38,949 bases of DNA from an uncultured Pelagibacteraceae bacterium. GTDB lineage: Bacteria > Pseudomonadota > Alphaproteobacteria > Pelagibacterales > Pelagibacteraceae. This document shows positions 24,110-33,703 of this stretch, in pieces. A model generated the notes under the pieces. That model did no database searches. It saw nothing but the letters and a program-made list of their open reading frames with translations, and had not been told where the DNA came from. The stretch lies in contig CACNAX010000009.1 in the NCBI GenBank assembly GCA_902618565.1, forward strand, positions 1 through 38,949, given 5' to 3'. Numbering within the stretch: position 1 is the stretch's first letter; each line of letters begins with the position of its first letter. A program made the translations under genes and the position numbers.

Positions 24110-25385
24110 TCAAATTTTCGGAATTTGAATACTTACTTATTATATTATCAGCATTTGTTTTTTTACTTTTTACAATTTTTTCTAAGTGATCTAAAAACTT
24201 TACTTCACTTACTTTTTTTCTATTTAAAAAGTCTCTCTTTTTTAATCCTGATTTTGATATGTCTAATAGTCTCTCTGCCCAATACGAAATATCCTTGCCC
24301 ATCAAATTAGTTTTCAAGCCGTTTTTAGGGGCATTTTTATAAGCTGAAAGCACTTCATTAGCTTCCCAATTTTTAATTAAATCTAAAGCTTCTTCAAGAT
24401 TTCCATAAAGTAATCCAGTGAATAGGGCAGGACCAGCACATAAACACTCCCATCCACACGCATCCATTGATCTTAATTCGATATATTGTTTTAATCTGTT
24501 CTCTGTAAATATTGTTCCTAAATGTGTATCAAGATCGTTAGTACTAGGAATTTTATTTCCAATTTCTTTAATTTCTCCATTCATAAAGTTTTTAAATAAA
24601 TATTTTTTTCCAGATATATAATTACCTTCACTTTGTAAAAATAAGATTGGATAATTCATAATATAATCTGCATATTTTTCAAAATTTACATCTTTTAAAA
24701 AAAACTCAGGCAATCCACCTCTAGATGTTTCTTGCCAAACTTTAGATCTGTAAGATAAGTATCCACTATTACTTTTTTCAACAATAGAGGAATTTGCAAA
24801 AAGTCCGATAGATATTGGAACTAAATTATTTGCCAACTTAAATTTTTTTATAAAATCTTCTTCTGAGGTATAATCTAAATTTAATTGCGTACCTGCAGTT
24901 TTATACATCATATCCAAACTTAGTTTTCCTCCAACAGGCATATCTTTGGTCATAACCTCATACCTTTTTTTTGGATTATTAGGTATATCCTCAAGTTTAG
25001 ATATAGGATCATATCCAGCGCTTACTATTTTAAAATCTAATTTTTCAATTACCTGATTTAATTCAAATAAATATTCATGAGACTCAGCACAAGCTTCGTG
25101 AATATTATTTAATTTTGCTCCAGATAACTCTATTTGATTGCCAGGCTCTAAAGTAATACTTTTACCATTCTTAGTTAACGCTATTGGATTTTTTTCCTCA
25201 AAAATAGGTTTCCAGCCAAACTCATATAAATTTTCAAACATTTTCTTGATTTTGTAATAATCAATTCTCGTATTTGTTTTTTTGTCAAAAATAAATTTTT
25301 CATGCTCAACTCCAATCTTCAAATTAGATTTATCCTTTGAGCCTGACTTAAAATGTTCTATTATTTGTTCCTTTGTTTCTATCAT
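24090..25385 (-). CDS. gshA: glutamate-cysteine ligase
   Basis: The 431-residue enzyme is of the alphaproteobacterial/plant type (GCS2 family), not the E. coli type. LKIGVEHEKFIFDKKT near residues 22-37, ITLEPGNQIELSGAKL at 77-92, DMMYKTAGTQLNLDYTSEED at about 158-177, and WQETSRGGLPEFF further on are the binding segments for glutamate, ATP and cysteine. It makes gamma-glutamylcysteine, the rate-limiting step in glutathione synthesis, in the cytoplasm. It overlaps gshB and shares one base with the DUF255 gene upstream, giving a DUF255-gshA-gshB-EamA run. Confidence 0.95.
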   Translation of the reverse strand: MIETKEQIIEHFKSGSKDKSNLKIGVEHEKFIFDKKTNTRIDYYKIKKMFENLYEFGWKPIFEEKNPIALTKNGKSITLEPGNQIELSGAKLNNIHEACAESHEYLFELNQVIEKLDFKIVSAGYDPISKLEDIPNNPKKRYEVMTKDMPVGGKLSLDMMYKTAGTQLNLDYTSEEDFIKKFKLANNLVPISIGLFANSSIVEKSNSGYLSYRSKVWQETSRGGLPEFFLKDVNFEKYADYIMNYPILFLQSEGNYISGKKYLFKNFMNGEIKEIGNKIPSTNDLDTHLGTIFTENRLKQYIELRSMDACGWECLCAGPALFTGLLYGNLEEALDLIKNWEANEVLSAYKNAPKNGLKTNLMGKDISYWAERLLDISKSGLKKRDFLNRKKVSEVKFLDHLEKIVKSKKTNADNIISKYSNSENLNDLYDQ

Positions 25386-27334
25386 TAGCTTATATTGTTT
25401 CTTTTTAGATAATCTTCAATTTCCTTTATATTACTTAATTTGTTAGAGCAAGTTTGATTTTTACATATAACAATTTTTGCCTCTTTTACTTCATTATCTA
25501 GATATTTAAATGTAGCTCTAGTAAAAAAATTTTTTTGCAAATACTTTTTTATATTAGGATCTAAATTTTGCTTTCCATGAATTGTAAAAGATATACTTTC
25601 ATTACAAATATCCAATGATTTAACAAAACTAAACATTTGTGCAAAGTTTGAGTTTAAAACTTGGTGGAAACTCTTTTTTAAAATATTAATTTTTTCAAAC
25701 CATGTTTTGTCACTAGTTATTATGTATAATTTATTACATAAGTTTAAATATACGCTATTTCCATTTGGTATATTATTATCATTTAGATCTACTGGTTGTA
25801 CAAATAGATCATTGTCTAATATTTTATTTTTCTGCATTAAGCCTGATTTTTTATCAAAGAAGTATTCCCAGGTTTTTATTAAAATATCTTTTGATTTTTC
25901 AATGTATTTAACGTCACCATCTAACTCATAAATAGTTATCAAAAGACTAGCATAGTATACGTAATCTTCCAAAAAAGCGTCAATCTCTGTGTCTTGATAG
26001 CAATGGAAAATTTTGTCTGATAAATATTTTTCCAATATCTTTATACTAACAAGAGTATTTTGTTTTAATTCTTCATTATCAGTTACTAGCGATGAAAGAA
26101 GAAGTGTTTCTAATAAAAAACAATTTTGATCAGTTTGAGATTTATCATCAAATAATGGTTTAGTACGTTTATTTCTTTGATCTAATAACGTTTTTTCTGT
26201 GTTTGAGATTTCTTTAATCTCATCATCGGAAAGTTTATTATAAGTTTCTATTAAAATATTATTACCTTCAAAATTTCCCTCTTCAGTTAAATTATATTTT
26301 TTTGCAAATAAATTAAATTTAGCACCCAAAGTATTTTTTAGTTCTGCATAATTCCATACATAATATTTTCCTTCAACACCGTCGCTATCGGCATCATATG
26401 CAGAACCATAAAGATCAAAATCATTTTTAAATTCTGAATTGATAAAATTTATGGTTTGCTCTAACTTCCCTTTATAATAAAGATTATTAGTTTTTTGAAA
26501 GAACTTATTTAACAATCCTATATATTGAATATTATCATAAAGCATTTTTTCGAAGTGAGGGATGATCCAATTTTCATCAACAGTGTATCTTGCTATACCT
26601 CCAGCTAGATGATCATACATTCCTTTTGACGAAATATTGTATAGTAAAGTTTCAACAGGTTTAAAGTATTCTCCTTTTCCTGTTTTTAAATAAAAATAAA
26701 ACATTGCATCAAATAAATAAAATTGGGGAAACTTAGGAGCTCCCTTGAAACTCCCATTATCTTTATCAAGGTGCTGTATAATTTTTTCTAAAAATGGCTC
26801 TAATGGTTGATTTAATACTGCTGATCTTTGATTAATTTTACCAAATATTTCTTGCATTTGGGGCGCTTGATCGAGAATTTTTTCTCTATTCTTATTATAT
26901 ACGTCAGAAACATTATTTAGAACTTTTTGAAAATCTGGTCTTCCATGCATTTCTTTTGGTGGGAAATAAGTTCCACCAGTAAAAGGAACTCCATTTTCAT
27001 CAAGAAACATCGATAAAGGCCAACCCCCCTGTGTTCCTGTTAAAATAGATAAACTTCTTTGAAAAACATAATCTAAATCAGGTCTTTCTTCTCTATCAAC
27101 TTTAATATTTATAAATTTTTCATTCATTATTTTAGCAGTTTGATCATCTTCAAAACTTTCATGAGCCATCACATGACACCAATGACAGCTTGCATATCCA
27201 ACACTAAGAAATATTGGTTTTTTTTCTTTTTTTGCTTGTTCTAAACTTTCTTTATTCCAAGCAAACCAATTTACTGGATTATCTTTGTGCTGCTTTAAAT
27301 ACGGACTTTTCTCTTCCTTAAGTTTATTAGTCAT
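25385..27334 (-). CDS. DUF255 thioredoxin-domain protein (YyaL/SPATA20-like)
   Basis: A 649-residue protein with an N-terminal thioredoxin-like domain (KKPIFLSVGYASCHWCHVMA; CxxC at Cys50/Cys53, then HESFEDDQTA) followed by a large alpha/alpha-barrel-like region with GGWPLSMFLDENGVPFTGGT, FPQFYLFDAMFYFY and YDADSDGVEGKYYVW. This is the standard layout of YyaL and its human counterpart SPATA20; the biochemical role is unknown, although the glycosidase-like barrel plus redox motif hints at redox control. Usual length in the family is about 670, so it is near complete. It overlaps gshA by one base. Confidence 0.92.
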   Translation of the reverse strand: MTNKLKEEKSPYLKQHKDNPVNWFAWNKESLEQAKKEKKPIFLSVGYASCHWCHVMAHESFEDDQTAKIMNEKFINIKVDREERPDLDYVFQRSLSILTGTQGGWPLSMFLDENGVPFTGGTYFPPKEMHGRPDFQKVLNNVSDVYNKNREKILDQAPQMQEIFGKINQRSAVLNQPLEPFLEKIIQHLDKDNGSFKGAPKFPQFYLFDAMFYFYLKTGKGEYFKPVETLLYNISSKGMYDHLAGGIARYTVDENWIIPHFEKMLYDNIQYIGLLNKFFQKTNNLYYKGKLEQTINFINSEFKNDFDLYGSAYDADSDGVEGKYYVWNYAELKNTLGAKFNLFAKKYNLTEEGNFEGNNILIETYNKLSDDEIKEISNTEKTLLDQRNKRTKPLFDDKSQTDQNCFLLETLLLSSLVTDNEELKQNTLVSIKILEKYLSDKIFHCYQDTEIDAFLEDYVYYASLLITIYELDGDVKYIEKSKDILIKTWEYFFDKKSGLMQKNKILDNDLFVQPVDLNDNNIPNGNSVYLNLCNKLYIITSDKTWFEKINILKKSFHQVLNSNFAQMFSFVKSLDICNESISFTIHGKQNLDPNIKKYLQKNFFTRATFKYLDNEVKEAKIVICKNQTCSNKLSNIKEIEDYLKRNNIS

Positions 27335-27349
27335 GTTTTTTTTTAAAAA

Positions 27350-27910
27350 TTAGTGATGATAAAAAGGTTTTCTATCAAATATCTTTTTAACCATTGGTTC
27401 AAACTCTTCTAGAGACATAGATTTGTAATTAGGATCAAAAGAAGACTGGTCGTATTTTTCACAAAAATCAACTGTATCTTGATAGTATTTGTGATCCTTG
27501 AATTTATCCCTAGCGTTTCTATCACCTCCTAAATGATGAGCACTGTAATAGGTTTGAAAAAGTCCATGGTGAAGTATTATCCAATATGTTTTTTCTGAAA
27601 CGTAAGGTCTGATTATTGAAGCGGCATATTGAGAATGATTCATAGGCGCCAAGTCATCTCCTATATCATGAAGTAAAGTTGCAACAACCATCTCCTCACT
27701 TTCTCCATTCTTGTAAGCTCTTGTGGCTGCCTGCAAGGAATGTTCTAATCTAGTTATTTGATAGCCTTCAAGAGTTGTAGTTTGACTTGCAAGATACTTA
27801 AGCAATCTATCTGCTGTTTTACGTTCAAAATTTTTTTCATACATTTCTAATAATTCATAATCTTCTTTTGAACCATTTTTCATTTCTGTAAAATTTACTT
27901 TTTTCATCAA
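27350..27910 (-). CDS. HD-domain protein, PhnZ/MIOX-like possible diiron oxygenase
   Basis: A 186-residue protein with six potential metal ligands in the order of the PhnZ/myo-inositol oxygenase group: His57 in RLEHSLQAA, His81 and Asp82 in TLLHDIGDD, His92 in MNHSQYAA, His114 or His115 in ILHHG, and Asp154 in CEKYDQSSFDP. The motif xLEHxLQAA is close to that of PhnZ, which oxidises 2-amino-1-hydroxyethylphosphonate with a mixed-valent diiron centre, but ordinary HD phosphohydrolases share H-HD-D, so a phosphatase is possible. It overlaps purF by 4 bases. There is no phosphonate gene nearby. Confidence 0.75.
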   Translation of the reverse strand: MMKKVNFTEMKNGSKEDYELLEMYEKNFERKTADRLLKYLASQTTTLEGYQITRLEHSLQAATRAYKNGESEEMVVATLLHDIGDDLAPMNHSQYAASIIRPYVSEKTYWIILHHGLFQTYYSAHHLGGDRNARDKFKDHKYYQDTVDFCEKYDQSSFDPNYKSMSLEEFEPMVKKIFDRKPFYHH

Positions 27911-29349
27911 TTACTAGATCCTGTGCTTAATAATGATAATTGTGTAACTTTATCTTCTCCAAGTTCATCAATTATTTTTACTGGATAATCACCAGTAAAA
28001 TGATGATCAGTTAATTGAGGATAAGCAGCATTTCTCTTTTCAAAACCCATTCCTCGATATAAACCATCTAAAGTTAAAAATTTAAGTGATTTTGCTTTTA
28101 TAAATTCTTTTATTTCTTCTACTGATTTATTTGCTGCTAATAATTCTTTTTTTGTAGGCGTATCAACTCCATAAAAATCTGGGTATTTAATTTCTGGACT
28201 TGCTATCCTAACATGTATCTCTTTAGCACCATTATCATATAACATTTTTACAATCTTTGATGAAGTAGTCCCTCTAACTAAAGAGTCATCAACTAAAATT
28301 ATTTTTTTATTTTTTATAACTGAAATGTTTGCATTTAATTTTAATTTAACCCCTAAACTTCTAATCTGTTGTGATGGTTCGATAAAAGTTCGACCAACAT
28401 AATGATTTCTTATTAAACCTAGATCAAAGTTTATTTTTTTTTCTTCTGCATAACCTAATGCAGCAGCATTACCAGAGTCTGGCACTGGTACAACTAGGTC
28501 AGCATCTAAATTATCCTCTTTTGCTAATTCTGCTCCAAATCTTTTTCGATATTCATATGCTGTTTTGCCATTTAAAATACTATCTGGTCTCGAAAAATAA
28601 ATATATTCAAATACACATGGTCTTACTTTTTTTTGAGGAAACGGCTTGATGCTTTTCAATTCATCATTTTCTACATAAACAATTTCACCATTTTCAACTT
28701 CTCTTACAAACTTTGCACCAATAATATCAAATGCACATGTTTCAGATGCAAAAACATAAGAATTTTTTAATTTTCCTATGACCAGAGGCCTAATTCCATA
28801 AGGATCTCTTACACCAATAAGTATATTTTGTGTCATCATAACCAATGCATACCCACCTTGAATTTGAAACAGAGCATCAATAACTTTATCAATTGTGTTT
28901 GGTCTTTTTGATTTGGCTATAAGTTTTACTATCGTTTCTGTATCTGATGTTGTGTAAAAGATTGAGCCTTCTTCAACCATTTTGTTTCTAAGTGTAATTG
29001 CATTCGTTAGATTTCCATTATGCGCAACACCAATTCCACCTGAATTAGTATCAGCAAAGAATGGTTGTACATTTCTTAAAGCAGTTCCACCAGTTGTAGA
29101 ATATCTATTGTGACCTATTGCATAATTTCCTGGTAAGTTTTTTAAAACTTTTTCATCATTAAAGTTGTCACCAACTAACCCAAATCTTTTTTCAGAGTGA
29201 TATTTTTCACCGTCAAATGACACAATTCCACAACCTTCTTGCCCTCTATGTTGTAATGCATGAAGTCCTAAAGCGGTTAAGGTCGATGCTTCTGGTGTAT
29301 TGCTTATACCAAAGACGGCACATTCCTCTTTTAATTTAGGGTTATACAT
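27907..29349 (-). CDS. purF: amidophosphoribosyltransferase
   Basis: First enzyme of purine synthesis: transfers the glutamine amide to PRPP. The N-terminal glutaminase domain begins at a cysteine in KEECAVFGI, which becomes residue 1 after a short propeptide is removed; then LQHRGQEGCGIVSFDG and GHNRYSTTG. The PRPP site is KIILVDDSLVRGTTS. Two starts exist: 29376 (489 residues, overlap 35 bases with cvpA) and 29349 (480 residues, overlap 8 bases, propeptide MYNPKLKEE of 9, comparable to the 11 of Bacillus). I take 29349. cvpA-purF is the common bacterial pairing. Confidence 0.95.
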   Translation of the reverse strand: MYNPKLKEECAVFGISNTPEASTLTALGLHALQHRGQEGCGIVSFDGEKYHSEKRFGLVGDNFNDEKVLKNLPGNYAIGHNRYSTTGGTALRNVQPFFADTNSGGIGVAHNGNLTNAITLRNKMVEEGSIFYTTSDTETIVKLIAKSKRPNTIDKVIDALFQIQGGYALVMMTQNILIGVRDPYGIRPLVIGKLKNSYVFASETCAFDIIGAKFVREVENGEIVYVENDELKSIKPFPQKKVRPCVFEYIYFSRPDSILNGKTAYEYRKRFGAELAKEDNLDADLVVPVPDSGNAAALGYAEEKKINFDLGLIRNHYVGRTFIEPSQQIRSLGVKLKLNANISVIKNKKIILVDDSLVRGTTSSKIVKMLYDNGAKEIHVRIASPEIKYPDFYGVDTPTKKELLAANKSVEEIKEFIKAKSLKFLTLDGLYRGMGFEKRNAAYPQLTDHHFTGDYPVKIIDELGEDKVTQLSLLSTGSSN

Positions 29350-29887
29350 CTTGAACTTTTTCTTTAGCGTCTTCATATTGTTTTTGATTTGGAAATACCT
29401 TTATAAGATAGATACTACCTTTTTCAACCCAAGGAAATGTTAACGAATCTTTTAAATTTAATGGCCATTTTTTGCTATCGTAAACGACGTCAATAGCTGT
29501 GAACAAACAAACAATTAGAACATAGCTCTTGGCGATTCCAAAGAAAAAACCAAAAACTTTATCAATTGAACCTAATCCAGTGTAAGTAACAACTTTACTT
29601 ATTGCTTTATTTCCTAAAAGAATAAGAAATATTATTAAGATAAACAATATTACACCTACAGTTATATCAAGAACATATTCACTATCTAAAATACCATCAA
29701 AGTAAGGCTTTACTTTTGGAAAGAAATAAATTGTTAAAATATATGCCAATACCCATTTAGCTGCTGACAATAAACTTAAAACAAACCCTTTTCTTGATCC
29801 TTGAATTAGAAAATAAACCGTTAATACAAAAAAAATATAATCAAATAATGTTACTTGTATTAAAAATTCCTGAATAGCTTCAATCAT
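29342..29887 (-). CDS. cvpA: CvpA family membrane protein
   Basis: A 181-residue inner-membrane protein with four hydrophobic helices (YIFFVLTVYFLIQGSRKGFV, LSAAKWVLAYILTIYF, TVGVILFILIIFLILLG and FFGIAKSYVLIVCLF) and the GSRKGFVLSLLSA and GSIDKVFGFFFGIAKSYVL motifs typical of CvpA. It is named for colicin V production in E. coli, but is more generally involved in envelope maintenance. It overlaps purF and shares its first base with the stop of the RND exporter. Confidence 0.92.
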   Translation of the reverse strand: MIEAIQEFLIQVTLFDYIFFVLTVYFLIQGSRKGFVLSLLSAAKWVLAYILTIYFFPKVKPYFDGILDSEYVLDITVGVILFILIIFLILLGNKAISKVVTYTGLGSIDKVFGFFFGIAKSYVLIVCLFTAIDVVYDSKKWPLNLKDSLTFPWVEKGSIYLIKVFPNQKQYEDAKEKVQDV

Positions 29888-32265
29888 TAATTGAATGGTT
29901 TAATTTTAAGTAATAAAGATGGCAAAAGTGTTAAAACTGAAATCATTGCAAGCAACATAGCAATCCCTGTGAATACACCAAAGTAAATTGTTGGTATAAA
30001 ATTTGACATAACTAAAATTGAAAATCCAAAAACTATTGTAATTGAGGTATTTAAAATAGCTTTACCCACTGTTGAATGACATAATTTTAATGTCTTATTA
30101 TAATTTCTTAATTTTGCATACTCCTCTTTAAATCTATAAATATAATGAATGCTGTTATCTACAGCTATACCTATAGTTATTGCCGCTATTGTAATTGTCA
30201 TCATATCTAGTGGAATTCCCAATAAACCTATTAAACCTAATATAAAAAAAGCTGCTATAAAATTTGGCACAACACCTATTAATGCCAATTTTAAATTTTT
30301 GAAAAGAATAATAAACATTATTAATATACCAAGCATAACAAACCCAAGAGTTAAAATTTGAGATTTGAATAAACTTTGTAAAAGATTATTAAATAAAATT
30401 AATACTCCACCTAATTTATATTCATCCTGCTTCAATTCTAATTTATTTTTAAGGTCAGAATTTATTTTAATGAGTAAATCATTTCTCCTTAGATCGTCTA
30501 AAGAGTCTTTTATTCGTAAACTTATCCTTGCTTCAGAGTCTTGTATTGAAATATATGGATCTACAATTTCTTTCTTTATATTATCTGGTATTTTTGTATA
30601 CAAAACACCCATTTCTAAAGAACCTAGCTCTTTATTGTTATTTAATTGAGTTGCAACATCAATTATTGAAGAAAAAGAAAGTACTTTTCCGATTGGCTCC
30701 AAAGAGTCTAAATAGTTATGGACCTTTTTTATCTTATCAATTTTGTCTTTAGTAAACCAATATTTTTCATCATTTTCATCTTCATCACCCCAATCGTCTT
30801 CTTCTTCTTCAGATTTTTTTTCGACTTCATCTTGTTTTGGAAATTTTAAAATAACTTCAAGTGGTGTTGTGCCACCTAATTTTTCATCTATAAGTTTCAT
30901 TCCTTTATAAATTTCCGTATTTTTATCAAAATAATTTATAAAACTATTTTCTACTTCAAGTTTTGAAATTCCCAATATGCTTAGAAATATAATTATTAAG
31001 GTTGTTCCAAATATTGTATTTTGACTTGAAACTGAGACTTTACTGAAAAAATTAGTAATATTAGTACCTTTTTCCTCTTTCAAAGCAACTATATTAAAAT
31101 TAAATAGATTAATTAATGTTGGCAATAGACTAAAAGTAATAAGAAATGAAATTATTAGACCAAAAGTCATCATAAATCCAAAATCTATTATTGGTTTTAT
31201 TTCACTAAACACCAAAGACAAAAAAGCAAATATAGTTGTTAAAGCTGTATACAAAATAGGCCAAAACATTTTATTCGTTGTTAAAGAAATAATTTTAAAT
31301 TTATTAAACTTTGGAAATTGTTTTGAAAGCTGAAGATATCTGGTGCTAATATGAATATTCATAGCCATTGTCAATATCAACATTAAAGCAATAAAATTAG
31401 ATGATATAACAGTAACTTTCCATCCTAAGAGACCTAAAAGTCCTGTCATTATTATTACTGAAAAAAAACAACTACTTATAGGTACTATTATCCATATCAA
31501 CCTTCTAAATACATACCAAAGAGTTGCAACGATAAATAAAAAAACTCCGAGTCCAAAAACAATTATATCATTTTTTATAAAAGTCATCATATCATCAGCA
31601 ATCATAGGAATGCCACCTAAATGAATTTTGCTTGTTGAATTAAAATTTTGTATTACTTGTCTTATTTCTAAAATATTTTGATGATTTTGTTTTTTTAATT
31701 TGTCTTTATATATCTCTTCGTCTTTTTTACTTTTAAAGTCTTTTATTTTATCTTTAGACTTTAAATAAACTATAATACCAGATGTTTTGCCATCTTCACT
31801 TATTACGAAATTCCTGAAAACAGGACTATTCAATATTTCATTAAACCCTCTTTTTTTATCAATACCCTTTGAACTAAGTGTAGAGTAGTTTTGCAGTCTC
31901 TCTATAAGTGGTTCATCAGAACTGTTTAGTAAAGGAATATCTAATAGTGTGATTACACTATGCACCCAATTAAGTTTTTGAATTTCCTTTTTTAATTTTA
32001 TAAGATTTTCGATAGAATTTTCATCTATCATACTTCCTTTTGGAGTATATGTTAGAACTAAAAATTCTTTTGCACCATATCTTTCATTTATTTCATTTAA
32101 ATATTTTAAATCAGGATCACCTTCTATTAATAAAGTTTCAGAAGACGCATCTAGCCTAAAGTTTTTTGAAAAATACCCAAAAAAACATAAGCAACTTAAT
32201 AGTAAAACTAAAATTAAGCTTGGTTTTTTTAAAACAAAATTTTGATAAAATTTAGCTAACATCAA
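29887..32265 (-). CDS. RND/MMPL-family exporter (COG1033)
   Basis: A 792-residue protein with twelve hydrophobic helices in two halves, each with a large periplasmic domain after the first helix. Halves are marked by HLGGIPMIADDMMTFIKNDI and KLGGVLILFNNLLQSLFKSQ, which precede the helix clusters, and the second contains IAAITIGIAVDNSIHYIYRFKE, the conserved helix-4 segment. Such COG1033 transporters move lipids such as hopanoids or other hydrophobic molecules across the inner membrane. A highly acidic insert lies at about residues 477-495. No periplasmic adaptor or outer-membrane channel gene lies nearby. It occupies the place between dnaB and cvpA where many relatives have alr and radA. Confidence 0.9.
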   Translation of the reverse strand: MMLAKFYQNFVLKKPSLILVLLLSCLCFFGYFSKNFRLDASSETLLIEGDPDLKYLNEINERYGAKEFLVLTYTPKGSMIDENSIENLIKLKKEIQKLNWVHSVITLLDIPLLNSSDEPLIERLQNYSTLSSKGIDKKRGFNEILNSPVFRNFVISEDGKTSGIIVYLKSKDKIKDFKSKKDEEIYKDKLKKQNHQNILEIRQVIQNFNSTSKIHLGGIPMIADDMMTFIKNDIIVFGLGVFLFIVATLWYVFRRLIWIIVPISSCFFSVIIMTGLLGLLGWKVTVISSNFIALMLILTMAMNIHISTRYLQLSKQFPKFNKFKIISLTTNKMFWPILYTALTTIFAFLSLVFSEIKPIIDFGFMMTFGLIISFLITFSLLPTLINLFNFNIVALKEEKGTNITNFFSKVSVSSQNTIFGTTLIIIFLSILGISKLEVENSFINYFDKNTEIYKGMKLIDEKLGGTTPLEVILKFPKQDEVEKKSEEEEDDWGDEDENDEKYWFTKDKIDKIKKVHNYLDSLEPIGKVLSFSSIIDVATQLNNNKELGSLEMGVLYTKIPDNIKKEIVDPYISIQDSEARISLRIKDSLDDLRRNDLLIKINSDLKNKLELKQDEYKLGGVLILFNNLLQSLFKSQILTLGFVMLGILIMFIILFKNLKLALIGVVPNFIAAFFILGLIGLLGIPLDMMTITIAAITIGIAVDNSIHYIYRFKEEYAKLRNYNKTLKLCHSTVGKAILNTSITIVFGFSILVMSNFIPTIYFGVFTGIAMLLAMISVLTLLPSLLLKIKPFN

Positions 32266-32287
32266 CTATTAGCTTTTATAATTTAAT

Positions 32288-33703
32288 TTAATTATTTTGA
32301 ATATCTTTAAATTTAGTAAACATAGCCTCAAATTCAAGCATCACATTGCCAGTTGGCCCGTGTCTTTGTTTTTGAATAATTAATTCAGCTAAATGAGAAA
32401 CCTCATTCATTTTAGCCTGCCATTCTGCATGTTCTACAGTTGCAGGTCTAGGCTCTTTTCCTTGCAAATAATATGCTTCTCTGTAAACAAACATAACCAC
32501 ATCTGCATCTTGTTCGATCGATCCAGACTCTCTCAAATCTGATAATTGTGGTTTTTTATCATCTCTCTGCTCCACAGCTCTTGAAAGTTGGGATAATGCT
32601 AAAACGGGCACAGCTAGTTCTTTTGCTAATGCCTTTAAACCTTGAGTTATTTCAGATATTTCTTGCACTCTTCCATTGTTTGAATTAGATGCTCTCATTA
32701 ATTGAATATAATCTATAACAACCATATCAAGTCCAAATAGTCTTTTAATCCTCCTGGCTCTATTGCTTAAAGCTGCAATAGTTATTGCTGGGGTTTCATC
32801 TATGTATAGTGGTATTTCAGATATATCTTTAGAAGTTTCTATAAATTTATCAAATTGTTCTTCTGATATTTTTCCTCTTCTTATATCATTAGACTTAATT
32901 CGTGATTGCTCAGCCAAGATTCTTGTTGAAAGTTGTTCTGAAGACATCTCTAAAGAAAAGAATGCTATCGTACTTTTTTCACCACTTTCTTGGATTTTTT
33001 TTGCAGCGTTGAAGGCAATATTAGTTGCTAAAGCGGTCTTACCCATTGAAGGTCTTCCAGCAATAATTACAAGGTCTGATTTATGTAAACCACCTAATCT
33101 GTCATCTAAGTCCTTTAATCCAGTTGGAACTCCAACAATTCCTTCTTCATTTTTATAAGCATTTGATGCCATTTCAATTGTTTGTCTCATGGCCTCATCA
33201 AATTTTACTAACGAAGAACTGAAAGAACCCCTTTCTGCAAGATCAAATAATGATTTTTCGTAATTCTCTATAATTTTCTGTCCATCTGAATTTAGGTCGT
33301 TTAGTTTTGCTTGGTCAATAACTTCTCCTGAAATTTTTATTAGTTCTCTTTTTACATATAAATCAAATATTAGCTTTGAATATTCAATTGCCTGTCTAGA
33401 TGATGTAGAAAATTTTGTAATTTTTACTAAATATTCAGGAATATTTAAGTCGTTATCTTCCTTTTGAAAATAATTCTTTAATGTAATGGGATTCGCGAGC
33501 AGTCCTCCATAAATCAATTTCTCTAAAGCTTCGAATATTTTTTTATGAACTGGGTCATAAAAGTTTTTACTTGATATAATTAAACTAATATCATCAAAAA
33601 TTTCATTAGTTAACAACACTGAGCCTATAACTGATTGCTCAGCTTCTATATTATTAGGTAATTCTTCTGCTTGATTCTTAATAATATCTAATGATTTAGA
33701 CAT
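32288..33703 (-). CDS. dnaB: replicative DNA helicase DnaB
   Basis: A 471-residue hexameric helicase. The N-terminal domain begins PNNIEAEQSVIGSVLLTNEI and IFEALEKLIYGGLLANPITL; the motor domain has Walker A GRPSMGKTAL (216-225), FFSLEMSSEQLSTRI and Walker B VVIDYIQLM, then LSQLSRAVEQRDDKKPQLSD and LRESGSIEQDADVVMF. It unwinds DNA ahead of the replication fork. No intein is present at the usual Walker A position. It is part of the rpsF-rpsR-rplI-dnaB group that is widespread in bacteria. Confidence 0.98.
   Translation of the reverse strand: MSKSLDIIKNQAEELPNNIEAEQSVIGSVLLTNEIFDDISLIISSKNFYDPVHKKIFEALEKLIYGGLLANPITLKNYFQKEDNDLNIPEYLVKITKFSTSSRQAIEYSKLIFDLYVKRELIKISGEVIDQAKLNDLNSDGQKIIENYEKSLFDLAERGSFSSSLVKFDEAMRQTIEMASNAYKNEEGIVGVPTGLKDLDDRLGGLHKSDLVIIAGRPSMGKTALATNIAFNAAKKIQESGEKSTIAFFSLEMSSEQLSTRILAEQSRIKSNDIRRGKISEEQFDKFIETSKDISEIPLYIDETPAITIAALSNRARRIKRLFGLDMVVIDYIQLMRASNSNNGRVQEISEITQGLKALAKELAVPVLALSQLSRAVEQRDDKKPQLSDLRESGSIEQDADVVMFVYREAYYLQGKEPRPATVEHAEWQAKMNEVSHLAELIIQKQRHGPTGNVMLEFEAMFTKFKDIQNN

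Noticed and set aside
24418..24621. Plus-strand frame opposite gshA
   Set aside because: It lies fully inside a gene with clear family motifs; its sequence is the low-complexity reverse of that gene and has no ribosome binding site. The same applies to other antisense frames such as 10622-10891, 13845-14066, 14245-14487, 20351-20608 and 32763-33158.
29350..29376. Upstream start of PurF
   Set aside because: It would lengthen the propeptide to 18 basic residues and the cvpA overlap to 35 bases; the start at 29349 gives a usual propeptide length. Not excluded entirely.
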